From Sepiola atlantica (Eukaryota; Mollusca; Cephalopoda; Sepiida; Sepiolidae): a DNA stretch of 64,000 bases. Positions 51,299 through 64,000 of this stretch are shown here, in pieces (positions within the stretch are counted from its first letter, which is position 1; the number at the start of each line of letters is the position of its first letter). The translations under genes and the position numbers were made by a program. The DNA lies in contig OY744516.1 in NCBI GenBank assembly GCA_963556195.1, forward strand, positions 38,545,278 through 38,609,277. The letters run 5' to 3'. The notes under the pieces were generated by a model. It made no database searches. It saw only the letters and a list, made by a program, of their open reading frames with translations, and was not told the DNA's origin.

Positions 51299-51725
51299 AC
51301 ATTTCCATTTTTTGTTAAAAAAGACGTTTTAGGGATAAACAATTTAGTTAATTGTAGCATTTGAACCAATGTAACGTTGGAGTTTTTTAATGGCAAGATA
51401 TAATTGACGAATTTGCTATGTTAAAGTGTACTATAAAATCTACCTTTTTACAATCGGTCTAATGCGCACAGTCTGTATTGTGAATATCTTCATTTCTTCT
51501 AAAATTAGGAGCAGCCTTAATTTTGTTTTAAGAGTCGTATTTTAAATTATCGATATCGCTGCAAATAGCGTTTTGTGAAAATGCACTTTATCTTTAACAG
51601 TTTGACTACTATACGACGATTCGTATAATTGCTTCTGTTTTTTTTGTGCATGAATAAACATTTCCTAAAATATTTTCATTTGTTCGAATTGTTTTCGTTT
51701 TATTTCTCTTTTAGACGAAACTTTT

Positions 51726-54700
51726 CTATTTCGATTGACTTCTGATATTCTATTGATTTCTATTTCGAATGACTTCTGATATTCTATTGATTTCTATTTC
51801 GATTGACTTCTGATATTCTATTGATTTCTATTTCGATTGACTTCTGATATTCTATTGATTTCTATTTCGAATAACTTCTGATATTCTATTGATTTCTATT
51901 TCGATTGACTTCTGATATTCTATTGATTTCTATTTCGATTGACTTCTGATATTCTATTGATTTCTATTTCGATTGACTTCTGATATTCTATTGATTTCTA
52001 TTTCGATTGACTTCTGATATTCTATTGATTTATATTTCGAATGACTTCTGATATTCTATTGATTTCTATTTCGAATGACTTCTGATATTCTATTGATTTC
52101 TATTTCGATTGACTTCTGATATTCTATTGATTTCTATTTCGATTGACTTCTGATATTCTATTGATTTCTATTTCGATTGACTTCTGATATTCTATTGATT
52201 TATATTTCGATTGACTTCTGATATTCTATTGATTTCTATTTCGAATGACTTCTGATATTCTATTGATTTCTATTTCGATTGACTTCTGATATTCTATTGA
52301 TTTCTATTTCGATTGACTTCTGATATTCTATTGATTTCTATTTCGATTGACTTCTGATATTCTATTGATTTCTATTTCGATTGACTTCTGATATTCTATT
52401 GATTTCTATTTCGAATGACTTCTGATATTCTATTGATTTCTATTTCGATTGACTTCTGATATTCTATTGATTTCTATTTCGATTGACTTCTGATATTCTA
52501 TTGATTTCTATTTCGAATAACTTCTGATATTCTATTGATTTCTATTTCGATTGACTTCTGATATTCTATTGATTTCTATTTCGATTGACTTCTGATATTC
52601 TATTGATTTCTATTTCGATTGACTTCTGATATTCTATTGATTTATATTTCGATTGACTTCTGATATTCTATTGATTTCTATTTCGAATGACTTCTGATAT
52701 TCTATTGATTCCTATTTCGATTGACTTCTGATATTCTATTGATTTCTATTTCGATTGACTTCTGATATTCTATTGATTTCTATTTCGAATGACTTCTGAT
52801 ATTCTATTGATTTCTATTTCGATTGACTTCTGATATTCTATTGATTTCTATTTCGAATGACTTCTGATAATCTATTGATTTCTATTTCGATTGACTTCTG
52901 ATATTCTATTGATTTCTATTTCGAATAACTTCTGATATTCTATTGATTTCTATTTCGATTGACTTCTGATAATCTATTGATTTCTATTTCGATTGACTTC
53001 TGATATTCTATTGATTTCTATTCCGATTGACTTCTGATATTCTATTGATTTCTATTTCGAATGACTTCTGATATTCTATTGATTTCTATTTCGATTGACT
53101 TCTGATATTCTATTGATTTCTATTTCGATTGACTTCTGATATTCTATTGATTTCTATTTCGATTGACTTCTGATATTCTATTGATTTCTATTTCGATTGA
53201 CTTCTGATATTCTATTGATTTCTATTTCGATTGACTTCTGATATTCTATTGATTTCTATTTCGAATGACTTCTGATATTCTATTGATTTCTATTTCGATT
53301 GACTTCTGATATTCTATTGATTTCTATTTCGAATGACTTCTGATAATCTATTGATTTCTATTTCGATTGACTTCTGATATTCTATTGATTTCTATTTCGA
53401 ATAACTTCTGATATTCTATTGATTTCTATTTCGATTGACTTCTGATAATCTATTGATTTCTATTTCGATTGACTTCTGATATTCTATTGATTTCTATTTC
53501 GATTGACTTCTGATATTCTATTGATTTCTATTTCGAATGACTTCTGATATTCTATTGATTTCTATTTCGATTGACTTCTGATATTCTATTGATTTCTATT
53601 TCGATTGACTTCTGATATTCTATTGATTTCTATTTCGATTGACTTCTGATATTCTATTGATTTATATTTCGATTGACTTCTGATATTCTATTGATTTCTA
53701 TTTCGAATGACTTCTGATATTCTATTGATTCCTATTTCGATTGACTTCTGATATTCTATTGATTTCTATTTCGATTGACTTCTGATATTCTATTGATTTC
53801 TATTTCGAATGACTTCTGATATTCTATTGATTTCTATTTCGATTGACTTCTGATATTCTATTGATTTCTATTTCGAATGACTTCTGATAATCTATTGATT
53901 TCTATTTCGATTGACTTCTGATATTCTATTGATTTCTATTTCGAATAACTTCTGATATTCTATTGATTTCTATTTCGATTGACTTCTGATAATCTATTGA
54001 TTTCTATTTCGATTGACTTCTGATATTCTATTGATTTCTATTTCGATTGACTTCTGATATTCTATTGATTTCTATTTCGAATAACTTCTGATATTCTATT
54101 GATTTCTATTTCGATTGACTTCTGATAATCTATTGATTTCTATTTCGATTGACTTCTGATATTCTATTGATTTCTATTTCGATTGACTTCTGATATTCTA
54201 TTGATTTCTATTTCGAATGACTTCTGATATTCTATTGATTTCTATTTCGATTGACTTCTGATATTCTATTGATTTCTATTTCGATTGACTTCTGATATTC
54301 TATTGATTTCTATTTCGAATGACTTCTTATATTCTATTGATTTCTATTTCGATTGACTTCTGATATTCTATTGATTTCTATTTCGAATGACTTCTGATAT
54401 TCTATTGATTCCTATTTCGATTGACTTCTGATATTCTATTGATTTCTATTTCGATTGACTTCTGATATTCTATTGATTTCTATTTCGAATGACTTCTGAT
54501 ATTCTATTGATTTCTATTTCGATTGACTTCTGATATTCTATTGATTTCTATTTCGAATGACTTCTGATATTCTATTGATTTCTATTTCGATTGACTTCTG
54601 ATATTCTATTGATTTCTATTTCGAATGACTTCTGATATTCTATTGATTTCTATTTCGATTGACTTCTGATATTCTATTGATTTCTATTTCGAATGACTTC

Positions 54701-54755
54701 TGATATTCTATTGATTTCTATTTCGATTGACTTCTGATATTCTATTGATTCTATT
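51726..54755 (-). repeat. 34-bp tandem array (about 89 units) in the gag region
   Basis: Unit: TATTTCGATTGACTTCTGA plus TATTCTATTGATTTC (34 bases), about 3.03 kb in all. Variants differ at single sites (GATTGAC, GAATGAC, GAATAAC, GATAATC, TTTATA, TTCCTA). On the minus strand one frame reads IEYQKSIEIE, matching the gag coiled-coil segment IEYQKNIEIV of copy 1, where the block occurs once (33 bases, 41539-41571). Because 34 is not a multiple of three, the frame cycles and a stop appears every third unit, so the array destroys the gag frame. 52560-52980 and 53580-54000 are nearly identical at a 1020-base offset (30 units), showing recent block duplication. Confidence 0.97.
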
Positions 54756-54980
54756 TGTTTTCCTGTTAGTTTCTCGTCCATTCGAAGTTGTTATTCTAGT
54801 TGGTGTTTAAGTATGTCCTACATGGAATCATTTAATTCCTCCATGTTCGTCACTTAAAATAGGCAACCGACATGTTCCTTTTTTCTTGGACTGTTGTAAC
54901 TTGTCCCACTGGAAGATAAATTTTTTACATCTTAGCGAGAGAATAAATCTAACTTGTTCAAACTTTTGTACATGCTCATG
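54756..54980 (-). pseudogene. gag start and upstream region, copy 2
   Basis: Beyond the array, minus-strand sequence corresponds to the beginning of gag (an ATG near 54851 giving MEELNDSM) and to upstream sequence shared with copy 1 (for example GACTGTTGTAACTTGTCCCA at 54888-54907 against GGTTGTAACTTTTCC at 41757-41771). Both contain TTCGTCACTTAA. Confidence 0.55.
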
Positions 54981-57475
54981 ATTAGACAATACAGCTGAAC
55001 AGATACCTCACGATTTGACTACATCTGCCACGACATTTTTTACCCCCACACCTAGTGGTCGACCTTACAACTGACTGGATCTACAATTATCTTACAGCAA
55101 CCGATATAGGTCAATTATTATGCATCTGACACTTGCCATTAAAACATCTTCACGAGAGACATAGATGCCATTCTCAGTTGAACATCATATCACAAGGAGA
55201 CCAACAGCATCTTCACGATATTTTCACACATGTCTACATATACAATTCATCATCGAACACACTGATATCTCTAGAATACGTTCATCACTAGACTTATGCC
55301 TTAATGTCACCAGGGAATGATACATAGATGAAAAACCTAACAGGTAAACCGTCTGTAAAGACATTTTCCCCACTACAATGATATCGAAGCCAAAATAGTA
55401 TACTCCCAAAATGATATAGTTAGCATTCATAGCAAATACACAAAAAACGACAGATAAACCCACCTATACTAAATATTTTCACAACTAAATGGATATACCG
55501 AACCTACTAGGTCCCTAGAAACAGACGGGAAGTACTCTCTCTGTAATACTTGCTTTCAGAGGCTAACACATTTCAGCAACCGTATCACAGCTGTGCGGTA
55601 GATCATATACAATGGGAGTTTTGCAATAAAACAAGCACATTAAGGTCACATACTACGAGAACACTTATTTAAAATCAAAATATCAACAAACAATAACAAG
55701 TTCTATACTTGAACAAATTGCAATGTGTAATTACTGGTATGTGCAACCTCAAATACGCGATATGTAATATAAATTGCGCAAAATTTAATAGCTTCTACAT
55801 CGTATGCACAGGAATTTCCTGGTACTATAGTAGCAGTAGATCCCTGTATACACGTGTCAAGTAACACCTGCATACAAATCACCCTTATTTTACAATAATT
55901 TGATGTTACCCAATTTCAATAACTTCACCAGAAATAGCATACCTGCTACCGTGATGGAATGTAGGAAACCTTAGAATCGTGAAATCTTACTTGATTACTA
56001 ACCTCAATTCAATAATTAATAACAGATGAGATCTTAACTCGCTATTCTTAACATAATTTGATATAACATCATACTCTAAACATCATCTCATTACTCGCTT
56101 GATTTACCACAAATAAGACCCTATGTTAAGCCCATCTTGCTACTAACTCTTTTTAAAAACCCACATACGTCGCATTTACGATCTGATACGTTATTAAACT
56201 TAATGTTCATACACATATTCAATACCACTTCATAAAAAACACATATAAAACATTATAAACAATAAATTAAAATAAAATTTGAATTTGGTATCCAAAAATA
56301 AACAAGAAAATAATTAAATTACAAATACGAGCTTTCTTCTATCTACAAACAAATACAATTTACATCATTACTTGGATAAATTAAGATGTAAATAATAAAA
56401 CATATTGATGTATATATCAAGATAAGTAAAAATTATTACACCCAACACCAGTATAAATTAGCATCTTAATAATATTACTACATGAAGTGTAGATAAAATG
56501 TAACACCGTAAACAGATGCAAAATATAATCAACCGACCATGAAAGGGATACCACTCTTTGTGTTATTAATGACCCAACCATGATACCACAACATCGATTT
56601 GACGGTTATATTTCAATTAAAAAACAAAAACAGGCAACTTTAATTTAAAACAAAATACACAATAAATAAACAAATACTGAACAAAAAAGGGCAGTGAATA
56701 AATAGATCTATAATATATTAACAAATAAATAAATAAAAACAACAATGAGAATAAATAAATATTTGATTTTATTACTTCCGGTTTCATCTGAAAGTGTACA
56801 CATTGGTTGCTGCACTTACATACAACCTACTTCCGGCAACCACATGGAACATACTTTGCTCTGATATAGTTATACGTTCAAAAGGATAGTTATCACCCTC
56901 AAAACATAAAAAAACACACATACTGTATAACACACTATTCATTGACGATACAAGAATAAGTAACAAATAAAAATAAAATGATATGTCTATTAACACACCG
57001 TTTCTCATCCTGTGTATTTCTACTTCATTGCATTGTCACAGCATTATAAACCATAAACTTATCTATCCACTACGCAAAATACCCTATGAAAAAACTACAA
57101 AACTCCTTTATATGTATGCACTTGCAGTGTTACATAGCGTTACTCGCGTTTGAGTATGGAATAGCGTCAGATGCAACATTATAGTAAGGAGTGTTTACTT
57201 TAACAGCAATTCTGTTGTCGTAAGCTTTATATCTTAACCACTAACTTATAAAGATATATGTTAATACTCTTCAACTAGCGCTTATAAATAGATTATTTCA
57301 ATGAACAACTTATTGGAAAAGGTTCATTAGCATCCTTACGGTGAGGCTAGAGACGCCGAACTACTTTCTTTGTATTTATAGGAAAAATGTACATGTGATA
57401 AACTTCGTCTCTCTTCGAATAAAAAGACAGACATGTTTGATTAGATGTATAACTATATACAGATCTAGATATATG
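54981..57475. other. non-coding spacer
   Basis: A+T-rich, A-rich towards 56700. No gene, tandem array or strong palindrome recognised. Confidence 0.5.
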
Positions 57476-57484
57476 AGAGCGAGA

Positions 57485-57540
<56 letters not shown>
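57476..57540. repeat. (GA)n microsatellite
   Basis: GA run of about 55 bases. The minus-strand Ser-Leu frames across it are artefacts. Confidence 0.95.
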
Positions 57541-57659
57541 GAGTGAAAGAGAGCGAGGGACAGGAATACAGACACACATAGTTACGTACGAAATATACAG
57601 AAATTATTCATTAACATTTTGTCATTAAAAAAAGAAAGATATTTTATATCATTAAATTT

Positions 57660-57930
57660 TATATAAAACAAGCAATATTTTGCAAGACTGGGAGGATGGT
57701 ATAAAAGTGAACATACAACATACATTGACCTCTGAAGGAGGAGGTAATTACTGAGAGGATTTTATCATAATTAACGAACGTCTTCCAAAAAGAAGAGGTA
57801 GTTCCTGGGAGAATCATGACAACAGCATAAATATTACATAACCGCTTCAGCCATGAAAGAGAAGGTGATCCTAGGAGGATAGTATCTTTATAAAACAAAC
57901 GGGTATTTTTTACTTTACTCCACAGAGTCG
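57660..57930. repeat. diverged relatives of the 99-bp satellite, left side
   Basis: Four or so loose units with GAAGAGGTAGTTCCTGGGAG, GAATCATGACAACA and GAGAAGGTGATCCTAGGAGG. They share the order GAGGTAAT..CCTGG..AGAATGG.ATCATGA with the main array but with many changes. Confidence 0.6.
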
Positions 57931-58440
57931 TGAACGGGGTCAAAAACGAACGGCAAAGTGTTTAAAAACATAAATATGCAACATTTAAAGGCTACCTACG
58001 TCGAGAATAGATATTTTCCTACGAAACTATGACATTTGTTTGTATTTTTACGTAGTATACATAGGTATTTATTAGATGCAAAAATCAAATTCTTGTTATT
58101 TTACCAGAAAAAGAAAATGGCGACCGGACCTTATTCTCTTACATACCCGCTACGATCCCCATCTTAGATTTGTGCGATGTTGGTGTGACGAATAATTAAA
58201 TTTCTGATAAATAGTACTTCGAACGGGTTAAAATAAAAACAAATGCCACAGGTAAGTTTGAAAATAACATTTATTGCCTACAGTTACTTTTATTTGTTGT
58301 ATATTTGTTTTTTGAGCGTTTTTAATCTGCTGAGTAAAGTAGAAAGATACTCTAACAAACATATACTATACTATAACCCCAGAGATGAAGTGGTGAGTTG
58401 AGGCGAGATATGTATCATAAAGAATAAAAATAAACTACAT
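57931..58440. other. non-coding spacer
   Basis: No feature recognised between the diverged and regular satellite copies. Confidence 0.45.
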
Positions 58441-61400
58441 ACCCTCTAAAGAAAGAGTAACGTCTGGTAGAATGATATCATGAGTACAGAACTGATATTA
58501 AAATACTCTCTTTAAAATAGACGAGGTAATACCTTAGAAGATACATCCATTAAAAGTAATGACTGCTAGAATGGAATCATGAATACAGAACCGATATTAA
58601 AATACTCTCTTTAAAATAGACGAGGTAATACCTTGGAAGATACCTCTATTAAATGTAATGCCTGGTAGAATGGTATCATGAATACAGAACCGATATTAAA
58701 ATGCTCTCTTTAAAATAGACGAGGTAATACCTTGAAAGATACCTCCATTAAAAGTAATTTCTGGTAGAATGGTATCATGAATACAGAACCGATATTAAAA
58801 TGCTCTCTTTAAAATAGACGAGGTAATACCTTGGAAGATACCTCCATTAAAATAATTTCTGGTAGAATGGTATCATGAATACAGAACCGATATTAAAATG
58901 CTCTCTTTAAAATAGACGAGGTAATACCTTGGAAGATACCTCCATTAAAAGTAATGCCTGCTAGAATGGTACCATGAATTAAGAACCGATATTAAAATGC
59001 TCTCTTTAAAATAGATGCGGTAAGACCTTGGAAGATACCTCCATTAAAATTAATGCCTTATAGAATGGTATCATGAATACAGCACCGATATTAAAACACT
59101 CTCTTTAAAATAGACGAGGTAATACCTTGAAAGATACCTCAATTAAAAGTAATGCCTGCTAGAATTGTATCATGAATACAGAACCGATGTTATAAGGCTC
59201 TCTTTAAAATAGACGAGGTAATACCTTGGAAAGTACCTCCATTAAAAGTAATGCCTGGTAGAATAGTATCATGAATACAGAACCGATATTAAAATGCTCT
59301 CTTTAAAATAGACGAGGTAATACCTTGGAAGATACCTCCATTAAAATTAATGCCTGGTAGAATGGTATCATGAATACAGCACCGATATTAAAACACTCTC
59401 TTTAAAATAGACGAAGTAATAATCTTGAAAGATACCTCAATTAAAAGTAATGCCTGGTAGAATGGTATCATGAATACATAACCGATATTAAAATGCTCTC
59501 TTTAAAATAGACGAGGTAATACCGTGAAAGATACCTCCATTAAAAGTAATGCCTGGCAGAATGGTATCATGAATACAGAACCGATATTAAAATGCTCTCT
59601 TTAAAATAGATGCGGTAATACCTTGGAAGATACCTCCATTAAAATTAATGTCTGGTAGAATGGTATCATGAATACAGCACCGATATTAAAACACTCTCTT
59701 TAAAATAGACGAGGTAATACCTTGAAAGATACCTCAATTAAAAGTAATTTCTGGTAGAATAGTATCATGAATACACAACCGATATTAAAATGCTCTCTTT
59801 AAAATAGACGAGGTAATACCTTGGAAAGTACCTCCATTAAAAGTAATGCCTGGTAGAATGGTATCATGAATACAGAACCGATATTAAAATGCTCTCTTTT
59901 AAATAGACGAGGTAATACCTTGGAAAGTACCTCCATTAAAAGTAATGCCTGGTAGAATAGTATCATGAATACAGAACCGATATTAAAATGCTCTCTTTAA
60001 AATAGACAAGGTAATACCTTGGAAAGTACCTCAATTAAAAGTAATGCCTGGTAGAATAGTATCATGAATACAGAACCGATATTAAAATGCTCTCTTTTAA
60101 ATAGACGAGGTAATACCTTGGAAAGTACCTCCATTAAAAGTAATTTCTGGTAGAATAGTATCATGAATACAGAACAGATATTAAAATGCTCTCTTTAAAA
60201 TAGACGAGGTAATACCTTGGAAAGTACCTCAATTAAAAGTAATGCCTGGTAGAATAGTATCATGAATACAGAACCGATATTAAAATGCTCTCTTTTAAAT
60301 AGACGAGGTAATACCTTGGAAAGTACCTCCATTAAAAGTAATGCCTGGTAGAATGGTATCATGAATACAGAACCGATATTAAAACACTCTCTTTAAAATA
60401 GACGAGGTAATCCATTGGAAGATACGTCCATTAAAAGTAATTTCTGGTAGAATAGTACTATGAATACAGAACCGATATTAAAATGCTCTCTTTAAAATAG
60501 ACGAGGTAATACCTTGGAAGATACCTCCATTAAAAGTAATTTCTGGTAGAATAGTATCATGAATACAGAACCGATATTAAAACACTCTCTTTAAAATAGA
60601 CGAGGTAATACCTTGGAAAGTACCTCAATTAAAAGTAATGCCTGGTAGAATGGTATCATGAATACAGAACCGATATTAAAATGCTCTCTTTAAAATAGAC
60701 GAGGTAATACCTTTGAAGATACCTTCATTAAAAGTAATGCCTGGCAGAATGGTATCATGAATACAGAACCGATATTAAAACACTCTCAATAAAATAGACG
60801 AGGTAATACCTTGAAAGATACCTCCATTAAAAGTAATGCCTGGTAGAATGGTATCATGAATACAGAACCGATATTAAAACACTCTCTTTAAAATAGACGA
60901 GGTAATCCATTGGAAGATACGTCCATTAAAAGTAATTTCTGGTAGAATAGTACTATGAATACAGAACCGATATTAAAATGCTCTCTTTAAAATAGACGAG
61001 GTAATACCTTGGAAGATACCTCCATTAAAAGTAATTTCTGGTAGAATAGTACTATGAATACAGAACCGATATTAAAACACTCTCTTTAAAATAGACGAGG
61101 TAATACCTTGGAAAGTACCTCAATTAAAAGTAATGCCTGGTAGAATGGTATCATGAATACAGAACCGATATTAAAATGCTCTCTTTAAAATAGACGAGGT
61201 AATACCTTTGAAGATACCTTCATTAAAAGTAATGCCTGGCAGAATGGTATCATGAATACAGAACCGATATTAAAACACTCTCAATAAAATAGACGAGGTA
61301 ATACCTTGAAAGATACCTCCATTAAAAGTAATGCCTGGTAGAATGGTATCATGAATACAGAACCGATATTAAAATGCTCTCTTTATAATAGCCGAGGTTA

Positions 61401-61850
61401 TACCTTGGAAGATACGTCCATTAAAAGTAATGCCTGGTAGAATAGTATCATGAATACAGAACCGATATTAAAACACTCTCTTTAAAATAGACAAGGTAAT
61501 ACCTTGGAAGATACCTCCATTAAAAGTAATGCCTGGTAGAATGGTATCATGAATACATAACCGATATTAAAATGCTCTCTTTAAAATAGACGAGGTAATA
61601 CCTTGGAAGATACCTCCATTAAAAGTAATGCCTGGCAGAATGGTATCATGAATACAGAACCGATATTAAAACACTCTCTTTAAAATAGATGCGGTAATAC
61701 CTTGGAAGATACCTCCATTAAAAGTAATGCTTGGTAGAATGGTATCATGAATACAGAACCGATATTAAAACACTCTCATTAAAATAGACGAGGTTATACC
61801 TTGGAAGATAAGTCCATTAAAAGTAATGCCTGCGAGTATGGTATCATCGA
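58441..61850. repeat. 99-bp satellite array, about 34 units
   Basis: Each unit contains CTCTCTTTAAAATAGACGAG, GTAATACCTTGGAAGATACC, TCCATTAAAAGTAATGCCTG, GTAGAATGGTATCATGAATA and CAGAACCGATATTAAAATG, total 99 bases. Spacing is regular (CTCTCTTTA at 58605 and 58704). Variants alternate at the unit end (AAATG or AACAC), GGAAGATA or GGAAAGTA, and TGCCTGG or TTTCTGG. All frames carry stops, so it is not coding. Confidence 0.97.
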
Positions 61851-62040
61851 AGCCGAATATAGATTACACTATCACCCATTCAAAAAAGAGTAGGTAGTCC
61901 CTGGGAAGATTATCTCGTGACAACAGAACATATAATACATTTACGCTCCAACAGAAGAGAATGTAATACCTGGAATGATGACGCCCATCACTTAAAAAGA
62001 AAGAGGACATTCTTAGGGGGACGTTTTTGTGACTTCAAAA
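61851..62040. repeat. diverged relatives of the 99-bp satellite, right side
   Basis: Segments such as GAGTAGGTAGTCCCTGGGAA, GAGAATGTAATACCTGGAAT and a CTTAGGGGGACG version keep the unit pattern loosely, mirroring the left side at 57660-57930. Confidence 0.6.
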
Positions 62041-63769
62041 TCGATACTACACTACCTAGCTCTATTTAAAATACAATGATGGATTAAATCAGGTGTTATT
62101 GCCTTCATTTAAAAATACATTGTCATTACAACATTATTTTTATTCTTCCTTGGCTTTTTGGCAAAGATCAAAAAGATGATCAACCACATCCAATACCCTC
62201 CACTTTTTATAGCCTTGAGCCTAATTTATCTCGAATGCAATGTTTCATATTTTGTGCAAATATATAATTCAGAGTGTAGTATGTGTTCTCTTTATGCCGC
62301 AAGCATCAGCCATTTTACTATCGACGAAAGTATTGTGTATATATAAGAAAATATCACAATCTAAATAATAAATGTATATTACAGAATATTTATTTATTAT
62401 AAACTGTTTTTAAAAATAATCTGTTTCTGAATATTTGCAAATTACTATTTACACAGTATTAGAAAATGTTATGCTGTATCAAAGAATTACATAAGTATAA
62501 CTTGCGTTGATACTAATATAGATAAGATAGGTTGAACAACCTTTTGCATTTATTTATTTAAAAGAAGAGCACTCGGAGGGCAACATCGAAATCGCACATT
62601 CGATATTGTGAGATATTTGTTAGGTCTTTTATTAAAATAACACTCATAAGTAAATTGCTATTTCAGGTGCTAAATGTTGGAAAAAGGGGCGTAGCTTTCT
62701 GAAAATGATACTTAAAGAGACAGGACTACTTTTATCATATTGCTAGGAAAATTCTCAATGTGTATAATGTTTTTATATTTTGGGCACACTCTTTAGTCTG
62801 TCTTTCGTTAAAACACACAGTCAGATACACACACACTACTCCTTTATATATAAATAGTTATATGTGTGTATACTGCGATTCAACTTTATTAATTACATTT
62901 TTGCAATCACTTAATAGCTTCAATGCGAATAAAACTCATGATGGATTTAAAAAGTACACACAAATATGAATGTGAATTGAATATACGTGTTAGCTTGTAT
63001 ATTCTGTTTAAAATTATTGTACATACACCATTATTTTACTTACCTAGTAACATGACTAATATATAGTTTCTAATTAAAGTAGTTACAGCCACATACTTTA
63101 TGTGTGCAAAATACACTAATTGGACAATCAAGACTTCGAAATGATTATTGTACAATACATAAGCAGTGGACACGTTACATCGAATTGATATAGAATAAAA
63201 GGGACACCGTTTGAACACGTGTGTTTAATGTAAACGTAAATGCGTTGGCTACAAAATTCATTTCTTTTAGTATTAAACGATGCAGAAATGTCGAATGAAA
63301 CTAAATCGAAAGGAATTCGGAAGGACAATAAACGCCGAATATATATATAGATAAATGCTTTCACAGAATTATCCCGACAATACCCTTTCAAAAAAGTTAA
63401 TTCTCTAAAGGGCTATCGTTGTACTTTGAAATGGCAACGCCGGGGGATAAATTCTGTCAAATTCTGATGCTCTGAAAGCCAATGAAACAGGCAACAATGG
63501 TCATGACTGGTATTGTTTATGAAGTGTTCATTGGGTAACTTAACGGCTGGAAGTGTGTGAAGCTTTACATGAAAAACTATGGCCAATATTTGGACAATAT
63601 TTTCATCGATCACTTAAAATCAAAATGTATTTCCATGCATAATTATACGCATCACATTTTCCAGAGTAAATCTTGAGCTCTTAGAAAACAAACAAGTTTC
63701 TTGGAGATGACATAATAGAATGGCATCCTTTCCATCGTTAATCCAACATAAGAGGTTCATAATGCCTAT
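62041..63769. other. non-coding spacer
   Basis: No gene or repeat recognised. A small (CACA)n stretch lies at 62812-62845. Confidence 0.5.
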
Positions 63770-64000
63770 TAGATACTGTTCACGAGTGTCTAAAATCTCT
63801 CTGTACAGAGGATTGCCAGGACAACATGGCATGAAGATATTTCCCCCTACAAAAATATAATATTTAAAATAACATTGTGTTCGATTCCTAAATAAAATCC
63901 ACTCAGTATTATTACCCCACACTGGCTCATACGAGGAATTGTACACTTTTTCCAAGTGGTGTTGCCTCTAGTTAAAACACTAAGCTGGGTACTCTACCAG
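63770..64000 (+). repeat. copy of the 540-bp repeat family, cut by window end
   Basis: It matches the left half of units A and B (GTACAGAGGAT or CTGTACAAG region, ATATTTCCCCCTACAA, ACTGGCTCATACGAGGAAT) and ends with TACTCTACCAG, where units A and B have TACTCCACCAG. The rest lies beyond the window. Confidence 0.65.

Larger units (their letters stand above)
48740..51730 (-). mobile_element. Ty3/Gypsy relic copy 2, gag-pol internal region
   Basis: A minus-strand element running from gag (high coordinates) to integrase (low coordinates), with the order gag, protease region, RT, RNase H, integrase. Pieces of the polyprotein are separate open frames described below. Paired blocks show that it is a sister of the relic at 37110-41860. 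No LTRs are recognised. The gag region is interrupted by the 34-bp array, beyond which (54756-54900) gag start and upstream sequence continue. Confidence 0.8.

Noticed and set aside
51726..54755. 34-bp array as a CRISPR-like array
   Set aside because: Units are contiguous without variable spacers, and the host is clearly eukaryotic.
58441..61850. 99-bp repeat as a repeat-protein coding region, since 99 is a multiple of three
   Set aside because: All six frames of the unit contain stops.

Overview
The window looks like intergenic DNA from a large, repeat-rich invertebrate genome. A mollusc, probably a cephalopod such as an octopus, is my best guess, based on strong A+T richness, very many long (TA)n and (GA)n microsatellites, and the mix of LINE, Ty3/Gypsy-like, Penelope-like, R2/Hero-like and mariner-type relics. 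The species call is inference. I found no convincing host protein-coding gene, and no bacterial features (operons, CRISPR) are expected. Almost every longer open frame is either a fragment of a decayed transposable element or a frame through simple repeats. || Layout. 0-9 kb: T-rich DNA, a complete but dead mariner-type transposon (1649-3017) seated in a (TA)n tract, a minus-strand Jockey/CR1-like LINE (3.2-5.9 kb), a SINE-like copy (6.24-6.40 kb) and a plus-strand Gypsy-like pol relic (6.7-8.5 kb) whose reverse-transcriptase catalytic box is split by a (TA)n expansion. 9-17 kb: simple repeats, an R2/Hero-like LINE tail (9.8-11.15 kb) and an LTR retrotransposon with both LTRs, a polypurine tract and a target-site duplication (12420-16293). 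17-31 kb: foldback palindromes, an 87-bp tandem array (20.0-21.4 kb), a 540-bp tandem/inverted repeat family (22.9-24.2 kb), three hammerhead-ribozyme-like motifs (about 18.95, 26.29 and 26.54 kb, all minus strand) and a solo LTR (30124-30474). 31-36 kb: A+T-rich spacer with short near-perfect palindromes. 36-55 kb: two copies of the same order of elements, a mariner relic followed by a minus-strand Gypsy relic (36.2-41.9 and 47.8-54.9 kb). The first is split by a LINE with a foreign-looking 5' end. The second carries a 3-kb array of 34-bp units inside its gag region. Between them lie a Penelope-like GIY-YIG relic (42.5-43.4 kb), an internally deleted DNA transposon with nearly perfect 30-bp inverted termini (45785-46310), a tRNA-like sequence and a 75-bp minisatellite. 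55-64 kb: spacer, then a 99-bp satellite of about 34 units (58.4-61.85 kb) with recent five-unit duplications and older diverged relatives on both sides, ending in another copy of the 22.9-kb repeat family. || The pieces do not form a pathway. They record repeated insertion, nesting and decay. The most interesting parts are the hammerhead-like motifs, the 34-bp array that appears to derive from a retrotransposon gag codon block, the transposons seated in (TA)n tracts, and the duplicated mariner-plus-Gypsy arrangement. All homology calls were made by eye from translated motifs and copy-to-copy comparison inside this window, without database searches.
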